Below are positions 47,940 through 57,160 of a stretch of 61,896 nt of DNA, in pieces (the stretch's first letter is position 1; every line of letters begins with the position of its first letter). The translations under genes and the position numbers were made by a program. This DNA comes from an uncultured Hyphomicrobiales bacterium (GTDB taxonomy: Bacteria > Pseudomonadota > Alphaproteobacteria > Rhizobiales > Xanthobacteraceae): assembly GCA_903839845.1 (NCBI GenBank), contig CAIMEA010000081.1:1-61896 (forward strand). Direction: 5' to 3'. The notes under the pieces were generated by a model. That model was not told the DNA's origin. It was given only the letters and a program-made list of their open reading frames with translations, and did not search any database.

Positions 47940-48896
47940 TTAAGGCGAGCGGGCCGTGCCGCGGCGTCCCTTGGCCCGTTGTTTCCTGGCTTTGGTCGGG
48001 ATTGCCGCTTGCGGGATATGGCGGCGTACCAGATCAACCAGAAAATCCGCCGCCGGAGTCAAAGGCAGGCCGCCGCGCTTGATCAGGACAATCGGCGGCG
48101 GCGGCGGCAATTCGCCAATATCGATGGTTTCAAAGGCGCCGACGGTGAAGGGAAAATCCACCCATTGTTTGGGGACCATGGCCAGAACGTCGCTGTTGGC
48201 CAGCGAGATCATCAATGTCAGCGCCGACTGACTGCGCAACGCCAGGCGCGGCATCGGCAGCTTGTGGCTGCTGAACAAATCGTTGAGTTCGCGCGCGGCG
48301 CTATAAGTGACCGACGTCGTCATCCAGTCTGAATTGGCGAGTTCGCGCAGCGATTTTGCGCCGGCCAGCGGATGGCCTTTGCGGCAAAAAATTTTGCGTT
48401 CATTTTCAAACAGCAATTCCGATATCAACTCGGGCGCCATTTTTTGTTCCGGCGGCGGACCGACATAGAAATCGATGCTGCCGTCCTTGAGACGGGACTC
48501 GACCGTCGGATAAAGGCCCTCGATCAGCAGCAGTTCGACATTCGGATAGCGCTTGCGGAACGGCCGCAGAATATGAGGCGCGATCGCCAGATGCGGGACG
48601 ATGGACATGGCGGCGGCGATGTTGCCGCCGGTGCCGCCGCCAAGCTGGTCGATCTCCTCGCGGGCGCGGCGAACTTCAGTCATCACGTTGGAGGCGCGGC
48701 GGACGAAGGCCAGGCCCATGGGTGTCAGCACCATGCCGCGGGCGCGCCGCTCAAAGAGTTGAACGCCCAGTTCGTGCTCAAGCTCTTGCACGCTGCGCGA
48801 CAGAGCAGGCTGGGCAAGGCCGAGATCGCGCGCTGCGGCGCGCAGACTGCCACGCTCGGCGATCGCGACCATGTTGCGCAACTGATTGAGTTTCAT
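47940..48896 (-). CDS. LysR-family regulator of the aromatic island
   Basis: 318 aa. Its N-terminal helix-turn-helix (MKLNQLRNMVAIAERGSLRAAARDLGLAQPALSRSVQELEHEL) is followed by a LysR effector domain. ATG 48896 is the start that puts the DNA-binding domain at the N terminus; a longer frame is an upstream artefact. It sits between the minus-strand catabolic operon and the divergent TRAP operon, with matching motif pairs in both control regions. Its effector is presumably the aromatic ligand or a derivative. Confidence 0.9.
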   Translation of the reverse strand: MKLNQLRNMVAIAERGSLRAAARDLGLAQPALSRSVQELEHELGVQLFERRARGMVLTPMGLAFVRRASNVMTEVRRAREEIDQLGGGTGGNIAAAMSIVPHLAIAPHILRPFRKRYPNVELLLIEGLYPTVESRLKDGSIDFYVGPPPEQKMAPELISELLFENERKIFCRKGHPLAGAKSLRELANSDWMTTSVTYSAARELNDLFSSHKLPMPRLALRSQSALTLMISLANSDVLAMVPKQWVDFPFTVGAFETIDIGELPPPPPIVLIKRGGLPLTPAADFLVDLVRRHIPQAAIPTKARKQRAKGRRGTARSP

Positions 48897-48909
48897 GCGG
48901 TCGTCCTGC

Positions 48910-48947
48910 TGATACCGGCAGCTTATCACTAGAACCATATTGATATC
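48910..48947. promoter_or_regulatory. Motif pair between LysR and TRAP operons
   Basis: TGATACCGG at 48910-48918 and ATTGATATC at 48939-48947, followed by a TATCGATA palindrome. Both words are repeated in the control region of the VOC operon at 47831-47848. Confidence 0.35.
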
Positions 48948-49107
48948 TATCGATAATCGACCTGGCTTGTTAGCAACATCAGGACGTTCGCGGAAAGCGA
49001 TCCAAAAAGCGACGCGATTGCGCCAACAGCAACGCGACAAGGCCGGCCACCGTGCCGGTTTTATAAAAAAGCGGCCTCAACCAGCCGCGCAAGGGGAGAA
49101 TGCAATC

Positions 49108-50127
49108 ATGAACCTGCTCAAAAAGCTGGCCGTTGTTTCGTGCGCGTCCATCGCGGCAATTGGCCTTATTTCTATAAAGCCGGCGTCGGGCCAAGTGGTC
49201 GAACTGAAAGCCTCGCTGTTCACCATTGCCGGAAACCCCTTCAACAAGGCCATGGACATTTGGGCCGAGGACCTGAAGAAAAAGTCTGGCGGCCGCCTTG
49301 TTCTCAAAATATTTCCGGCGAGTCAGATGGGTCCGGCGCCCCGGCAGTTCGATCTGGCGCGTACCGGCGTCGCCGACATCGCGCTGATCCTGCACGGGCT
49401 GACGCCGGGCCGGTTCCCGCTCACTGAACTGTCGCATGTTCCGGGCGTTCTGCCGTCGAGCTATGTGGGCTCGCTGGCGATGAGCGAAATCGCTCCGGAA
49501 TTCCTCGCCGCCGAGTATCCCGGCGTCAAGATCATCAACATCGTGACGCTGCGGACCGAGATCATCTCCCGCACGGAAATCAGGTCCGCCAAGGATTTGG
49601 CGGGCAAGCGCATTCGCGCCGCCGGTTCGGTCCAATCGGACGTCCTGAAGACGCTTGGCGCGGTGCCGACCTTGGTCCAGCCCGGCGATATGAACGATGC
49701 GCTCAGCAAAGGCATGGTCGATGGCATCAGCACCGCCTATAGCGGCATTGACAGCTATAAACTGGACGATGCCGGCAAATTCGTCGCCGAAGGCGACATG
49801 GGCAGCGTCACTTTCGCGGTTGTCATGAACACAGGCGCCTACGACGCGCTGGCCCCCGACCTCCGGAAATTGATCGATGAGACCAGTGGCGTGGCCAGCG
49901 CCCGGAATTTCGGCAAGGTTGATGACGAAGATGAAACCGCGCTGCGTGGCGTGCTGATCAAGCGCGGCGTCAGCATCAATCAACTAATCGACGACGGCTC
50001 GCTCAATTCTGCCAGCAAGGCGATCCTCGATCAGGCGCTCAAGAACGCCGCGGCGAAGGGAATGGATAGTCAGAAATTCCTCGACCGCTTGAAAGTGGCC
50101 TTGGCCAAATACGCCGCGGAAAAGTAA
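49108..50127 (+). CDS. TRAP transporter substrate-binding protein (DctP family)
   Basis: 339 aa periplasmic binding protein with a Sec signal of about 29 residues (cleavage near ASGQ-VVE). DctP-type features are PFNKAMDIWAEDLKKKSGGRLVLKIFPASQMG, LARTGVADIALI, TEIRSAKDLAGKRIRAAGSV and GMVDGISTAYSG. An Arg in the KRIRA region would bind a carboxylate in characterised members. ATG 49108 has AAGGGGAG upstream. The small and large permeases follow, so the importer is complete; an aromatic or aliphatic carboxylate is the likely ligand. Confidence 0.9.
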   Translation: MNLLKKLAVVSCASIAAIGLISIKPASGQVVELKASLFTIAGNPFNKAMDIWAEDLKKKSGGRLVLKIFPASQMGPAPRQFDLARTGVADIALILHGLTPGRFPLTELSHVPGVLPSSYVGSLAMSEIAPEFLAAEYPGVKIINIVTLRTEIISRTEIRSAKDLAGKRIRAAGSVQSDVLKTLGAVPTLVQPGDMNDALSKGMVDGISTAYSGIDSYKLDDAGKFVAEGDMGSVTFAVVMNTGAYDALAPDLRKLIDETSGVASARNFGKVDDEDETALRGVLIKRGVSINQLIDDGSLNSASKAILDQALKNAAAKGMDSQKFLDRLKVALAKYAAEK

Positions 50128-50200
50128 CGCCGGCGTCGGCGTTTCCGCCCGTGAGTGTATGCCGGATCATGAATCCGGCTCCCCTCTTCTGTGAACGTCT

Positions 50201-50695
50201 ATGAAGGATGTCGACATGCTGCGGCGGCTGATAAATTCGCTATCCGATATCGCCGCGTTGGCGATTGCCGGCATGATACTTCTGACCATTGCCGATGTGC
50301 TGATGAAGAACGTGTTTCATCGGCCGATCGCCGGTGTGTTCGAGATAGTGGAGTTGTTGCTGGTCGTCGCGGTATTCTTCGGGCTGCCGGAAGTATTCCG
50401 GACCGGCGCGAATATCTGTGTCGATGTCGTCGATCATATGGTTGGAGCGGCCGCGCGTAATATTTTGCATTTGATCGGGGCCGTCGTATCGCTCGGATTT
50501 CTACTGCTGCTCGGTTGGGCCATGATTGCTCCTGCGTGGGACACAATCGCCTATCCGCAAAACACGCAGGAAGCCGGGATTCCGGTTTTCGCCTATTGGA
50601 TACCGATCCTTGCCGGAACGGCGCTGACGATAATCGCGACGGTGGTCGTCTGTTGGTCGCTTCTGCGCCGCTCGGCACTTAAGGAAAATATGTGA
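50201..50695 (+). CDS. TRAP transporter small permease (DctQ)
   Basis: 164 aa with four membrane helices, the size of DctQ. Typical features are ADVLMKNVFHRPIAGVFEIVELLLV and a TGANICVDVVDH segment. ATG 50201 is used; ATG 50216 with AAGGATG upstream is an alternative. Its stop overlaps the DctM start by one base. Confidence 0.88.
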   Translation: MKDVDMLRRLINSLSDIAALAIAGMILLTIADVLMKNVFHRPIAGVFEIVELLLVVAVFFGLPEVFRTGANICVDVVDHMVGAAARNILHLIGAVVSLGFLLLLGWAMIAPAWDTIAYPQNTQEAGIPVFAYWIPILAGTALTIIATVVVCWSLLRRSALKENM

Positions 50696-51999
50696 TGGGA
50701 AGCGGCATGATCGGGCTGGCCGGGATGGCCGGGCTGTTGGTCCTCATTTTATTGCGCGTCCCGGTCGGGATTGCGATGGGGCTGGTCGGATTTTTCGGTT
50801 ACGCAGCGATCGACGGTTGGGGGAAGGCGCTGAGCGTACTCGGCCAGGCGCCCTTCGATGTGGCAAGCGGCTATACGCTGACCGTCGTTCCTCTGTTCAT
50901 CGTCATGGGCGATCTCGCACTGCGCGCCGGCATGTCGGCGAAACTCTACGATGCGTCGCGGTCTCTTTTTTTCGGCGTACGCGGCGCACAGGCCTATGCG
51001 ACGATCGGCGCTTGCGCCGGTTTCGGCGCCATTTGCGGCTCATCGCTGGCAACCGCCGCGACGATGACGCGCATCGCCGTGCCGCAAATGCGCCATGCCG
51101 GCTACGACGACCGCCTTTCGACCGGGTCGGTCGCCGCCGGCGGTTCGCTCGGCATTCTGATTCCGCCGTCGATTCCCTTCGTCGTCTATGCGTTGACCAC
51201 GCAGGAATCTGTGCCGCGATTGTTCGCGGCGGGCCTGATACCGGGCCTCCTGCTCACCGTTCTCTATATGACGGTGGCGTGGGCCGTTATCGCGGCGCGC
51301 CCGGAATGGGCTCCGAAACAGGAGCCGCAGCATTACGGCGCGCGGCTGCGCGAGATCGCTTCGGTGTGGGACGTCGCATTGCTGTTCGCGGTGACGATCG
51401 GCGGCCTCTATGCGGGCTGGTTCACCCCGACCGAAGCGGCCGCGGTCGGCGCTTTCGGCGCGCTTGTGTTGGGCGCGGTAAGTGGGGGCTTAAGCTGGGT
51501 CGGCACGCTGGAAAGCTTTCGCGCCGCGATCACGACCACCTGCATGTTGTTCGTGATCGTGATTTGCGCAGTGATTTTCTCCTATTTTGTCGTGCAGGCG
51601 CAACTGCCGGTCCTGCTGGTCGGCTGGGCGCAGTCGCTCAATCTTAACCCGATCGGTCTGATCTGCATCCTGATCGCGTTTTATATCCTGCTCGGCTGCT
51701 TCATGGACGGCCTCGGCATGATCCTGATCACGGTACCGGTGTTCCTGCCGCTGGTGGTGGCTAGCGGCTACGACCCGATCTGGTTCGGCGTGATGCTGGT
51801 CGTTTTGATCGAGCTCGGTCTCATTCACCCGCCGGTCGGAATGAACATTTTCATTATCCAGGCGCAGGTCCCCGATGTGCCGGTGCTGAAAATTTACCAG
51901 GGCATTGTGCCGTTTCTGGCCGCGCCATTTGTGCTCCTGGTGTTGCTGGTGGCGTTTCCGCAGATAGCGCTCTGGCTGCCGGGTTATCTTTTCAAGTAA
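50695..51999 (+). CDS. TRAP transporter large permease (DctM)
   Basis: 434 aa, about twelve membrane helices. DctM motifs GSSLATAATMTRIAVPQMRHAGYD, GTGVAAGGSLGILIPPSIPFV-like text (VAAGGSLGILIPPSIP) and GWFTPTEAAAVGAFGALV are visible. ATG 50695 overlaps the DctQ stop (TGATG), and AAGGAAA precedes it. It completes the DctPQM transporter, which is a secondary importer driven by an ion gradient. Confidence 0.93.
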   Translation: MGSGMIGLAGMAGLLVLILLRVPVGIAMGLVGFFGYAAIDGWGKALSVLGQAPFDVASGYTLTVVPLFIVMGDLALRAGMSAKLYDASRSLFFGVRGAQAYATIGACAGFGAICGSSLATAATMTRIAVPQMRHAGYDDRLSTGSVAAGGSLGILIPPSIPFVVYALTTQESVPRLFAAGLIPGLLLTVLYMTVAWAVIAARPEWAPKQEPQHYGARLREIASVWDVALLFAVTIGGLYAGWFTPTEAAAVGAFGALVLGAVSGGLSWVGTLESFRAAITTTCMLFVIVICAVIFSYFVVQAQLPVLLVGWAQSLNLNPIGLICILIAFYILLGCFMDGLGMILITVPVFLPLVVASGYDPIWFGVMLVVLIELGLIHPPVGMNIFIIQAQVPDVPVLKIYQGIVPFLAAPFVLLVLLVAFPQIALWLPGYLFK

Positions 52000-52014
52000 G
52001 GTGGGCGAGGCTGT

Positions 52015-52044
52015 GCCGCCGCCAGCCTTGCCGCCGCCAGCCTT
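52015..52044. repeat. Two tandem copies of a 15-bp unit
   Basis: The unit GCCGCCGCCAGCCTT is repeated exactly twice between the DctM stop and the amidohydrolase gene. It is probably a slippage product and could vary between strains. Confidence 0.7.
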
Positions 52045-52106
52045 GCCGTCGGCGAAAGCAAATGCACGTGAACAAATCCCGGCGCGAACCGGTGGAGAAA
52101 CAGCCA

Positions 52107-53102
52107 ATGCTGATCGATATCTATACGCACATTTTTCCGCAGAACTTCTTCGACTATCTGCTCAATGATTCGAAGAGCCTCGGCGGTCTTGCGGCGCGGA
52201 TGAAATCCGTGAAAGCCGTTGTCGATCTCGATGCGCGGTTTCGCGAAATGGACCGCCACGGCGACTATCGGCAAATCATCAGTCTGCCGCATCCGGCGCT
52301 GGAAGAAATAGCGGACGCAAGCAATGCCGCCCGGCTGGCGTCCATGGTGAATGACGGATTGGCCGACCTGTGCGCAAAACATCCGGACCGCTTTCCGGCC
52401 TTTGTCGCAACCGTGTCGTTGCTGGATGTCGAATCCGCCGTTGCCGAGGCTGATCGGGCGGTCACGCAACTGGGCGCGAAGGGCATTCAGATTTATACCA
52501 ATATCGTCGGCCGGCCGTTGGACGATCCGGGCTACGAGCCGATTTTCGCCGTGATGGCGAAGCATGGTCTGCCGATCTGGCTACACCCGGCGCGCACGGC
52601 GGCCATGGCGGATTACGCGACGGAAAAAAATTCGCGCTTTGAGATGTGGTGGTGTTTCGGCTGGCCCTATGAAACCTCAGTGGCGATGGCGCGCCTGGTC
52701 TTTTCCGGTCTGTTCGATCGCTATCCGCAATTGAAGATCATCACCCACCATCTTGGCGGAATGATCCCGACCTTCGACGGCCGCATCGGCCCCGGCATGC
52801 AATTTCTCGGCAGCCGGACTTTGGCCGAAGACCACAGCAAGGTGCTGAGTTCGCTCAAGAAGCCGCATCTGGACTATTTCAAGATGTTCTATGGCGATAC
52901 CGCGATGTTCGGCGGCACATCGGGGCTTCATTCCGGCATGGCGTTTTTTGGTGCCGATCACGTCGTGTTTGCGACCGATGCGCCGTTCGCGCCGATTGCC
53001 GAAACGATCAAGGCGCTGGATCATCTGCAGCTGAGCAATGAGGACCGACGCAAGATATGCGTCGGCAATGCCGAGCGGCTGTTAGGCATGACGCTGTCAT
53101 GA
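52107..53102 (+). CDS. ACMSD-type amidohydrolase with Tyr in the first metal-ligand position
   Basis: 331 aa, in the aminocarboxymuconate-semialdehyde decarboxylase/LigW group of TIM-barrel amidohydrolases. Normally the N terminus has an HxH metal motif; here it is IDIYTHIFP (Tyr6, His8). The other ligands are present: His in IWLHPAR, His in KIITHHLGG and Asp in FATDAPF. It would act as a decarboxylase or hydrolase on an aromatic or ring-opened acid. ATG 52107 has GGTGGAG upstream; the ATG at 52062 lacks a good site. It follows the TRAP operon. Confidence 0.85.
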   Translation: MLIDIYTHIFPQNFFDYLLNDSKSLGGLAARMKSVKAVVDLDARFREMDRHGDYRQIISLPHPALEEIADASNAARLASMVNDGLADLCAKHPDRFPAFVATVSLLDVESAVAEADRAVTQLGAKGIQIYTNIVGRPLDDPGYEPIFAVMAKHGLPIWLHPARTAAMADYATEKNSRFEMWWCFGWPYETSVAMARLVFSGLFDRYPQLKIITHHLGGMIPTFDGRIGPGMQFLGSRTLAEDHSKVLSSLKKPHLDYFKMFYGDTAMFGGTSGLHSGMAFFGADHVVFATDAPFAPIAETIKALDHLQLSNEDRRKICVGNAERLLGMTLS

Positions 53103-53128
53103 GATAGTCGGCGCTCCGGCCTGTCGGC

Positions 53129-53155
53129 CAAGTCGCCAGCATCGTTGGCGATTTG
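53129..53155 (+). terminator. Ten-base-pair hairpin after the amidohydrolase gene
   Basis: Arms CAAGTCGCCA and TGGCGATTTG pair over ten positions (one G-T) with a seven-base loop. No clear T-run follows, so termination is likely but not certain. Confidence 0.35.
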
Positions 53156-53175
53156 CCGGTCTTGTGGGTCACAAG

Positions 53176-53199
53176 CGGAGGGGCGCGTGCGCGCCTCCG
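53176..53199 (+). terminator. GC-rich hairpin with a two-base bulge
   Basis: CGGAGG-GG-CGCG pairs with CGCGCCTCCG over a two-base loop. It lies after the preceding hairpin and before the next gene; no T-run follows. It may be a second terminator or an attenuator. Confidence 0.3.
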
Positions 53200-53373
53200 T
53201 CAATGTCTCTCCCCATCAGGATTGCCATCGCCGAACGCGCAGTGTGCACGGCTGCGCGGATTGACCGGCTTATGCTTAACATGTTAAACAAAAGCCGGAG
53301 ACAGGGGCGTCGCGGCGTTTGCAGCGGTGGCTCTCTATAAAATAAAATCCGACGGAATTGCCGGGAGAAGATA

Positions 53374-53997
53374 ATGCAGGACGGACGGCTTGAGCGGCTG
53401 CTCGATCGCACCGAGATATTCGACCTCGTGAGGCTAGAGCGGCATTATCGCGACGTGAAAAACTGGGACGGTTTGTTGGGCAGTTTTCTGTCCGGCGCGA
53501 TCGTTCGCACGACATGGTTTGAGGGCACGGCGGCCGAGTTCGTTGATGCCTCGCGCAAGAAAATGAGCCGGACGGGCGCGATCATCAGTTCGCCGAAGCA
53601 CTGGATCATGCCGACCGTGCTTCAGCTCAACGGCGATCGGGCGCTCATTGAAAGCCAGGCGACGATTTTCGACCGCCTGACGTTCGATAATGTCGAGTTC
53701 GACTCTTTTCAGTATTGCCGATTTGTCTCCCGCGTGCAGCGCACGGCGGCGGGCTGGCGGCTGGGGTCTTTCGAGGGGATCTATCAGCGCGATCATATCA
53801 GGGCGGTCAATCCCGCGGAAACGCTTCCCGTCGATTGGGATCTCATCAAGACCTTGCGGCCGTCCTACAAATTCCTGGCCTATACCCAATTGCGTCGCGG
53901 CTATGCGGTTAGTCCCGAGTTGCTCGGCGAAGATCGCCCCGACCTGCTCGAAGCCTTCTATGCCGGCGAGAAACGTTGGCTCGAAACCGGGAAATAG
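53374..53997 (+). CDS. SnoaL/NTF2-like protein, copy 2
   Basis: 207 aa, cone fold of the NTF2 superfamily. It resembles the protein at 43914-44549: both have a helical start, TTWFEGxAxEFVD near residue 46, a beta-sheet end with DxIxAVxPA and a final Arg-Trp-Leu segment. GGGAGAAG precedes ATG 53374. It is 12 bp upstream of the MarR-type regulator. A shared unknown step in the two halves of the island is suggested by the paralogy. Confidence 0.8.
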   Translation: MQDGRLERLLDRTEIFDLVRLERHYRDVKNWDGLLGSFLSGAIVRTTWFEGTAAEFVDASRKKMSRTGAIISSPKHWIMPTVLQLNGDRALIESQATIFDRLTFDNVEFDSFQYCRFVSRVQRTAAGWRLGSFEGIYQRDHIRAVNPAETLPVDWDLIKTLRPSYKFLAYTQLRRGYAVSPELLGEDRPDLLEAFYAGEKRWLETGK

Positions 53998-54009
53998 CAG
54001 GCAGATCTG

Positions 54010-54570
54010 GTGCGAAAAGATTCCACATCAAATAACGGTTCATCGCGGCCGGAATCCACGCCCAAACAGCTGCGCAGTTTCGAGCGGTCGTTGCCGATGG
54101 CTTTGCTGCGGGCGCGCGAGGCCGTCATGCGGGAGTTCAGGGCGGCGCTGCGGCGGCACGGCCTGACCGAACAGCAATGGCGGGTGTTGCGGGCGCTGAC
54201 GGCGAGGGATGAGATGGAGATTCTGGCGCTGGCGGACGTCACGTTTCTGTTGCCGCCTTCGCTGTCGCGCATCTTGCGAGACCTGGAAGAGCGCAAGCTG
54301 ATCCGGCGCCGCGTTATTCCTGAGGATTTGCGGCGAGCGCTTGTGTCGATTGCGCCGCGAGGCATTGCGATGATTGAGACAGTGGGGTCGCAATCCGAAA
54401 AAACCTATAGCGAGATCACGCGGCGCTTTGGAGCCGATAGATTGCGTGCGTTGCACGAACTTCTGGCGTCGCTTGAACATTCGTTGTCGGAACCGAAGCC
54501 CGCAGCTTCACCGAAAAAGCGCGCGCTCCACGCGCGGACACGCGCGCCTGATTTGAGGCAGCGATCATGA
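54010..54570 (+). CDS. MarR-family regulator, HpaR-like
   Basis: 186 aa winged-helix regulator. The core EFRAALRRHGLTEQQWRVLRALTARDEMEILALADVTFLLPPSLSRILRDLEERKLIRRR is close in style to HpaR, the regulator of homoprotocatechuate degradation, and it sits directly before HpaE-like and HpaD-like genes. GTG 54010 is the start. The stop overlaps the aldehyde dehydrogenase start (ATGA). The call to HpaR is by similarity of pattern and context. Confidence 0.82.
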   Translation: MRKDSTSNNGSSRPESTPKQLRSFERSLPMALLRAREAVMREFRAALRRHGLTEQQWRVLRALTARDEMEILALADVTFLLPPSLSRILRDLEERKLIRRRVIPEDLRRALVSIAPRGIAMIETVGSQSEKTYSEITRRFGADRLRALHELLASLEHSLSEPKPAASPKKRALHARTRAPDLRQRS

Positions 54571-56084
54571 GCAGTTTTCAAGATAATCAACGAAAGGCCG
54601 CTTCGTTCCTGGAGCGCTTCGCGCGCGATGGTGTCAAAAACCAGATCGCGGGGGAGGCGGTCGATGCCGCTTCGGGCGAGACGTTTGAAACCGTGTCGCC
54701 CATCGACCTCCAGCCGCTCGCCAGAGTCGCGCGCGGCAAGGCCGAGGATATCGATCGCGCCGCCAAGGCGGCCAAGGCGGCGTTCCCGCCCTGGGCGGCG
54801 ATGGGCGGCGACAAGCGCAAGGCGCTCCTGCACAAGATCGCCGATGCGATCGTTGCGCGCGCCGAGGAAATCGCGCTGGTCGAATGCATGGATACCGGCC
54901 AGGCCTATCGCTTCATGTCGAAGGCCGCGCTGCGCGGCGCTGAGAATTTCCGCTTCTTTGCTGACCAGGCGCCGCAGGCGCGGGATGGGCGGGCGCTGCG
55001 GGCGCCGGATCAATTGAACTTCACGATGCGGACGCCGATTGGTCCCGTCGGCATCATCACGCCGTGGAATACGCCTTTCATGCTGTCGACATGGAAGATC
55101 GCGCCGGCGCTGGCAGCGGGATGCACGGTGGTCCACAAGCCGGCCGAGCTGTCGCCGCTGACCGCCCGGCTGCTGGTTGAAATCGCCGAGGAGGCCGGAC
55201 TGCCCAAGGGCGTCTGGAACCTGGTCAACGGCTTGGGTGAGGAGGCCGGCAAGGCGCTGACCGAGCATCCGGCGATCAAGGCCATCGGCTTTGTCGGCGA
55301 AAGTAGCACCGGTTCCCTAATCATGGCGCAGGGCGCCAAAACGCTGAAGCGGCTGCATTTCGAACTCGGCGGCAAGAATCCGGTTGTTGTCTTTGCCGAC
55401 GCGGATCTGGAGCGCGCCGCCGAGGCCGCCGTATTCATGATCTATTCGCTCAACGGCGAGCGCTGCACGTCGTCGTCGCGGCTTTTGGTCGAAGAGGGCA
55501 TCTACGATGCCTTCACCAAAAAGGTCGCCGAGAAGGCCGCGCGCATCAAAATCGGCCATCCGCTCGATCCGGACACTGTGGTTGGTCCGTTGATTCATCC
55601 GGTGCATGAACAGAAGGTGCTGACCTATTTCGACGTTGGCCGCGCCGAAGGGGCGACGATCGCAACCGGCGGCCGAAAGGCCGATATCCCCGGTGACGGC
55701 TGCTATGTCCAACCGACATTGTTCACCGGCGCCAACCAATCGATGCGCATCGCGCGCGAGGAAATCTTCGGGCCGGTGCTGACCGCCATTCCGTTCAAGG
55801 ACGAAGCCGAGGCGTTGAAAATCGCCAATGACGTTGAATACGGCTTGACCGCCTATGTCTGGACATCCGACGTCACCCGTGCCTTGCGCTTCACGGAGAA
55901 TGTGGAGGCCGGCATGATCTGGGTAAATTCGGAAAATATACGTCATCTGCCGGCGCCATTTGGCGGCGTCAAGAATTCGGGCATCGGCCGCGATGGCGGC
56001 GATTGGTCCTTCGATTTCTACATGGAAACCAAGAATATCGCGATCGCGACAGCACCGCACAAGATTCCGAAATTAGGCGGCTAA
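54567..56084 (+). CDS. Aldehyde dehydrogenase, HpaE-like
   Basis: 505 aa NAD-dependent aldehyde dehydrogenase with catalytic Cys300 (NGERCTSSSR) and general-base Glu266 (HFELGGKNP). The block NGERCTSSSRLLVEE and overall length suit 5-carboxymethyl-2-hydroxymuconate-semialdehyde dehydrogenase (HpaE). It oxidises the ring-fission product of an extradiol cleavage. It overlaps the regulator upstream and is 30 bp from the HpaD-like gene. The exact substrate may differ, because other Hpa genes are missing. Confidence 0.88.
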   Translation: MSSFQDNQRKAASFLERFARDGVKNQIAGEAVDAASGETFETVSPIDLQPLARVARGKAEDIDRAAKAAKAAFPPWAAMGGDKRKALLHKIADAIVARAEEIALVECMDTGQAYRFMSKAALRGAENFRFFADQAPQARDGRALRAPDQLNFTMRTPIGPVGIITPWNTPFMLSTWKIAPALAAGCTVVHKPAELSPLTARLLVEIAEEAGLPKGVWNLVNGLGEEAGKALTEHPAIKAIGFVGESSTGSLIMAQGAKTLKRLHFELGGKNPVVVFADADLERAAEAAVFMIYSLNGERCTSSSRLLVEEGIYDAFTKKVAEKAARIKIGHPLDPDTVVGPLIHPVHEQKVLTYFDVGRAEGATIATGGRKADIPGDGCYVQPTLFTGANQSMRIAREEIFGPVLTAIPFKDEAEALKIANDVEYGLTAYVWTSDVTRALRFTENVEAGMIWVNSENIRHLPAPFGGVKNSGIGRDGGDWSFDFYMETKNIAIATAPHKIPKLGG

Positions 56085-56114
56085 AACCAAGGTTACTCAT
56101 CGGAGACAGCAGTC

Positions 56115-57095
56115 ATGCCCGTTCCCGCGCCCAATCTCTATCCGCCGTTTAATATCGTCCGCTTGAGTCACGTCGAACTGGTGGTGACAAACCTCGCCAA
56201 AAGCCGCGGCTTTTACGTCGATACGCTCGGCTTGCAGGTCACGTACGAAGACAAAGCAGAGATCCATCTGCGCGCGCTCGAGGAGCGCGGCCACCACTGC
56301 ATAATTCTGCGCCAGGGCAAGGAGGCGCGGGCGGGTCATCTCGGCTTCAAGCTTTTCAGCGAAGACGACCTCGATAAAGCCGAGCAGTTTTTTGGTGAGA
56401 AGAAACTTCCTGTCGAATGGGTTGAACGTCCGTTCCAGTCGCGAACTTTGCGCACCTGCGACGTGCAGGGCGTGCCGCTCGAATTCTACGCCCATATGGA
56501 CCGTTTGCCGCCGATTCATCAAAAATATGCGCTCTATAAAGGCGTCAAGCCGTTACGCATCGATCATTTCAATTGTTTTTCGCCGGACGTCGACGAAGCG
56601 GTCGCCTTCTACAACGAGATTGGCTTTCGTGTCACCGAATACACGGAAGACGAAGTGTCCCATCGCCTCTGGGCGGCCTGGACGCATCGCAAGGGCGGCG
56701 TGCACGATATCGCCTTCACCAATGGGCGCGGCCCGAGACTGCATCATGTCGCTTTCTGGGTGCCGCATCCGATTGCCATCATTGATCTTCTCGATCTGAT
56801 GTCGACGACCGGTTACCTCGGCAATATCGAACGGGGGCCGGGACGGCACGGCATTTCCAACGCCTTCTTTCTGTACCTGCGCGATGCCGATGGTCATCGC
56901 ATCGAAATCTATTGCTCGGATTACCAGACGGTCGATCCGGACCTGGAGCCGATCAAATGGGATCTCAAGGATCCGCAGCGCCAGACCTTGTGGGGCGCGC
57001 CGGCGCCGAGGTCGTGGTTCGAGGAAGGCAGCCTTTTCCAGGGGCTTGAGGTCAAAGAACCGACACTTGCCGGTCAGCCGATTGTCGCGCCATGA
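56115..57095 (+). CDS. Extradiol dioxygenase, HpaD-like (homoprotocatechuate 2,3-dioxygenase family)
   Basis: 326 aa, two-domain VOC extradiol dioxygenase. Metal ligands are His151 (RIDHFNCF), His210/211 (RLHHVAF) and Glu264 (HRIEIYCSDY). It fits the BfHPCD-type homoprotocatechuate dioxygenase by length and C-terminal text. The enzyme would cleave a catechol next to a hydroxyl. It lies between the aldehyde dehydrogenase and PcaB-like genes on the same strand. Confidence 0.88.
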   Translation: MPVPAPNLYPPFNIVRLSHVELVVTNLAKSRGFYVDTLGLQVTYEDKAEIHLRALEERGHHCIILRQGKEARAGHLGFKLFSEDDLDKAEQFFGEKKLPVEWVERPFQSRTLRTCDVQGVPLEFYAHMDRLPPIHQKYALYKGVKPLRIDHFNCFSPDVDEAVAFYNEIGFRVTEYTEDEVSHRLWAAWTHRKGGVHDIAFTNGRGPRLHHVAFWVPHPIAIIDLLDLMSTTGYLGNIERGPGRHGISNAFFLYLRDADGHRIEIYCSDYQTVDPDLEPIKWDLKDPQRQTLWGAPAPRSWFEEGSLFQGLEVKEPTLAGQPIVAP

Positions 57096-57160
57096 GTGAA
57101 TGCAAATATGCGTGACGCTGCGCAGCGATCGCGCGTTGAATGAATTTAGAGGAGGTTTCA

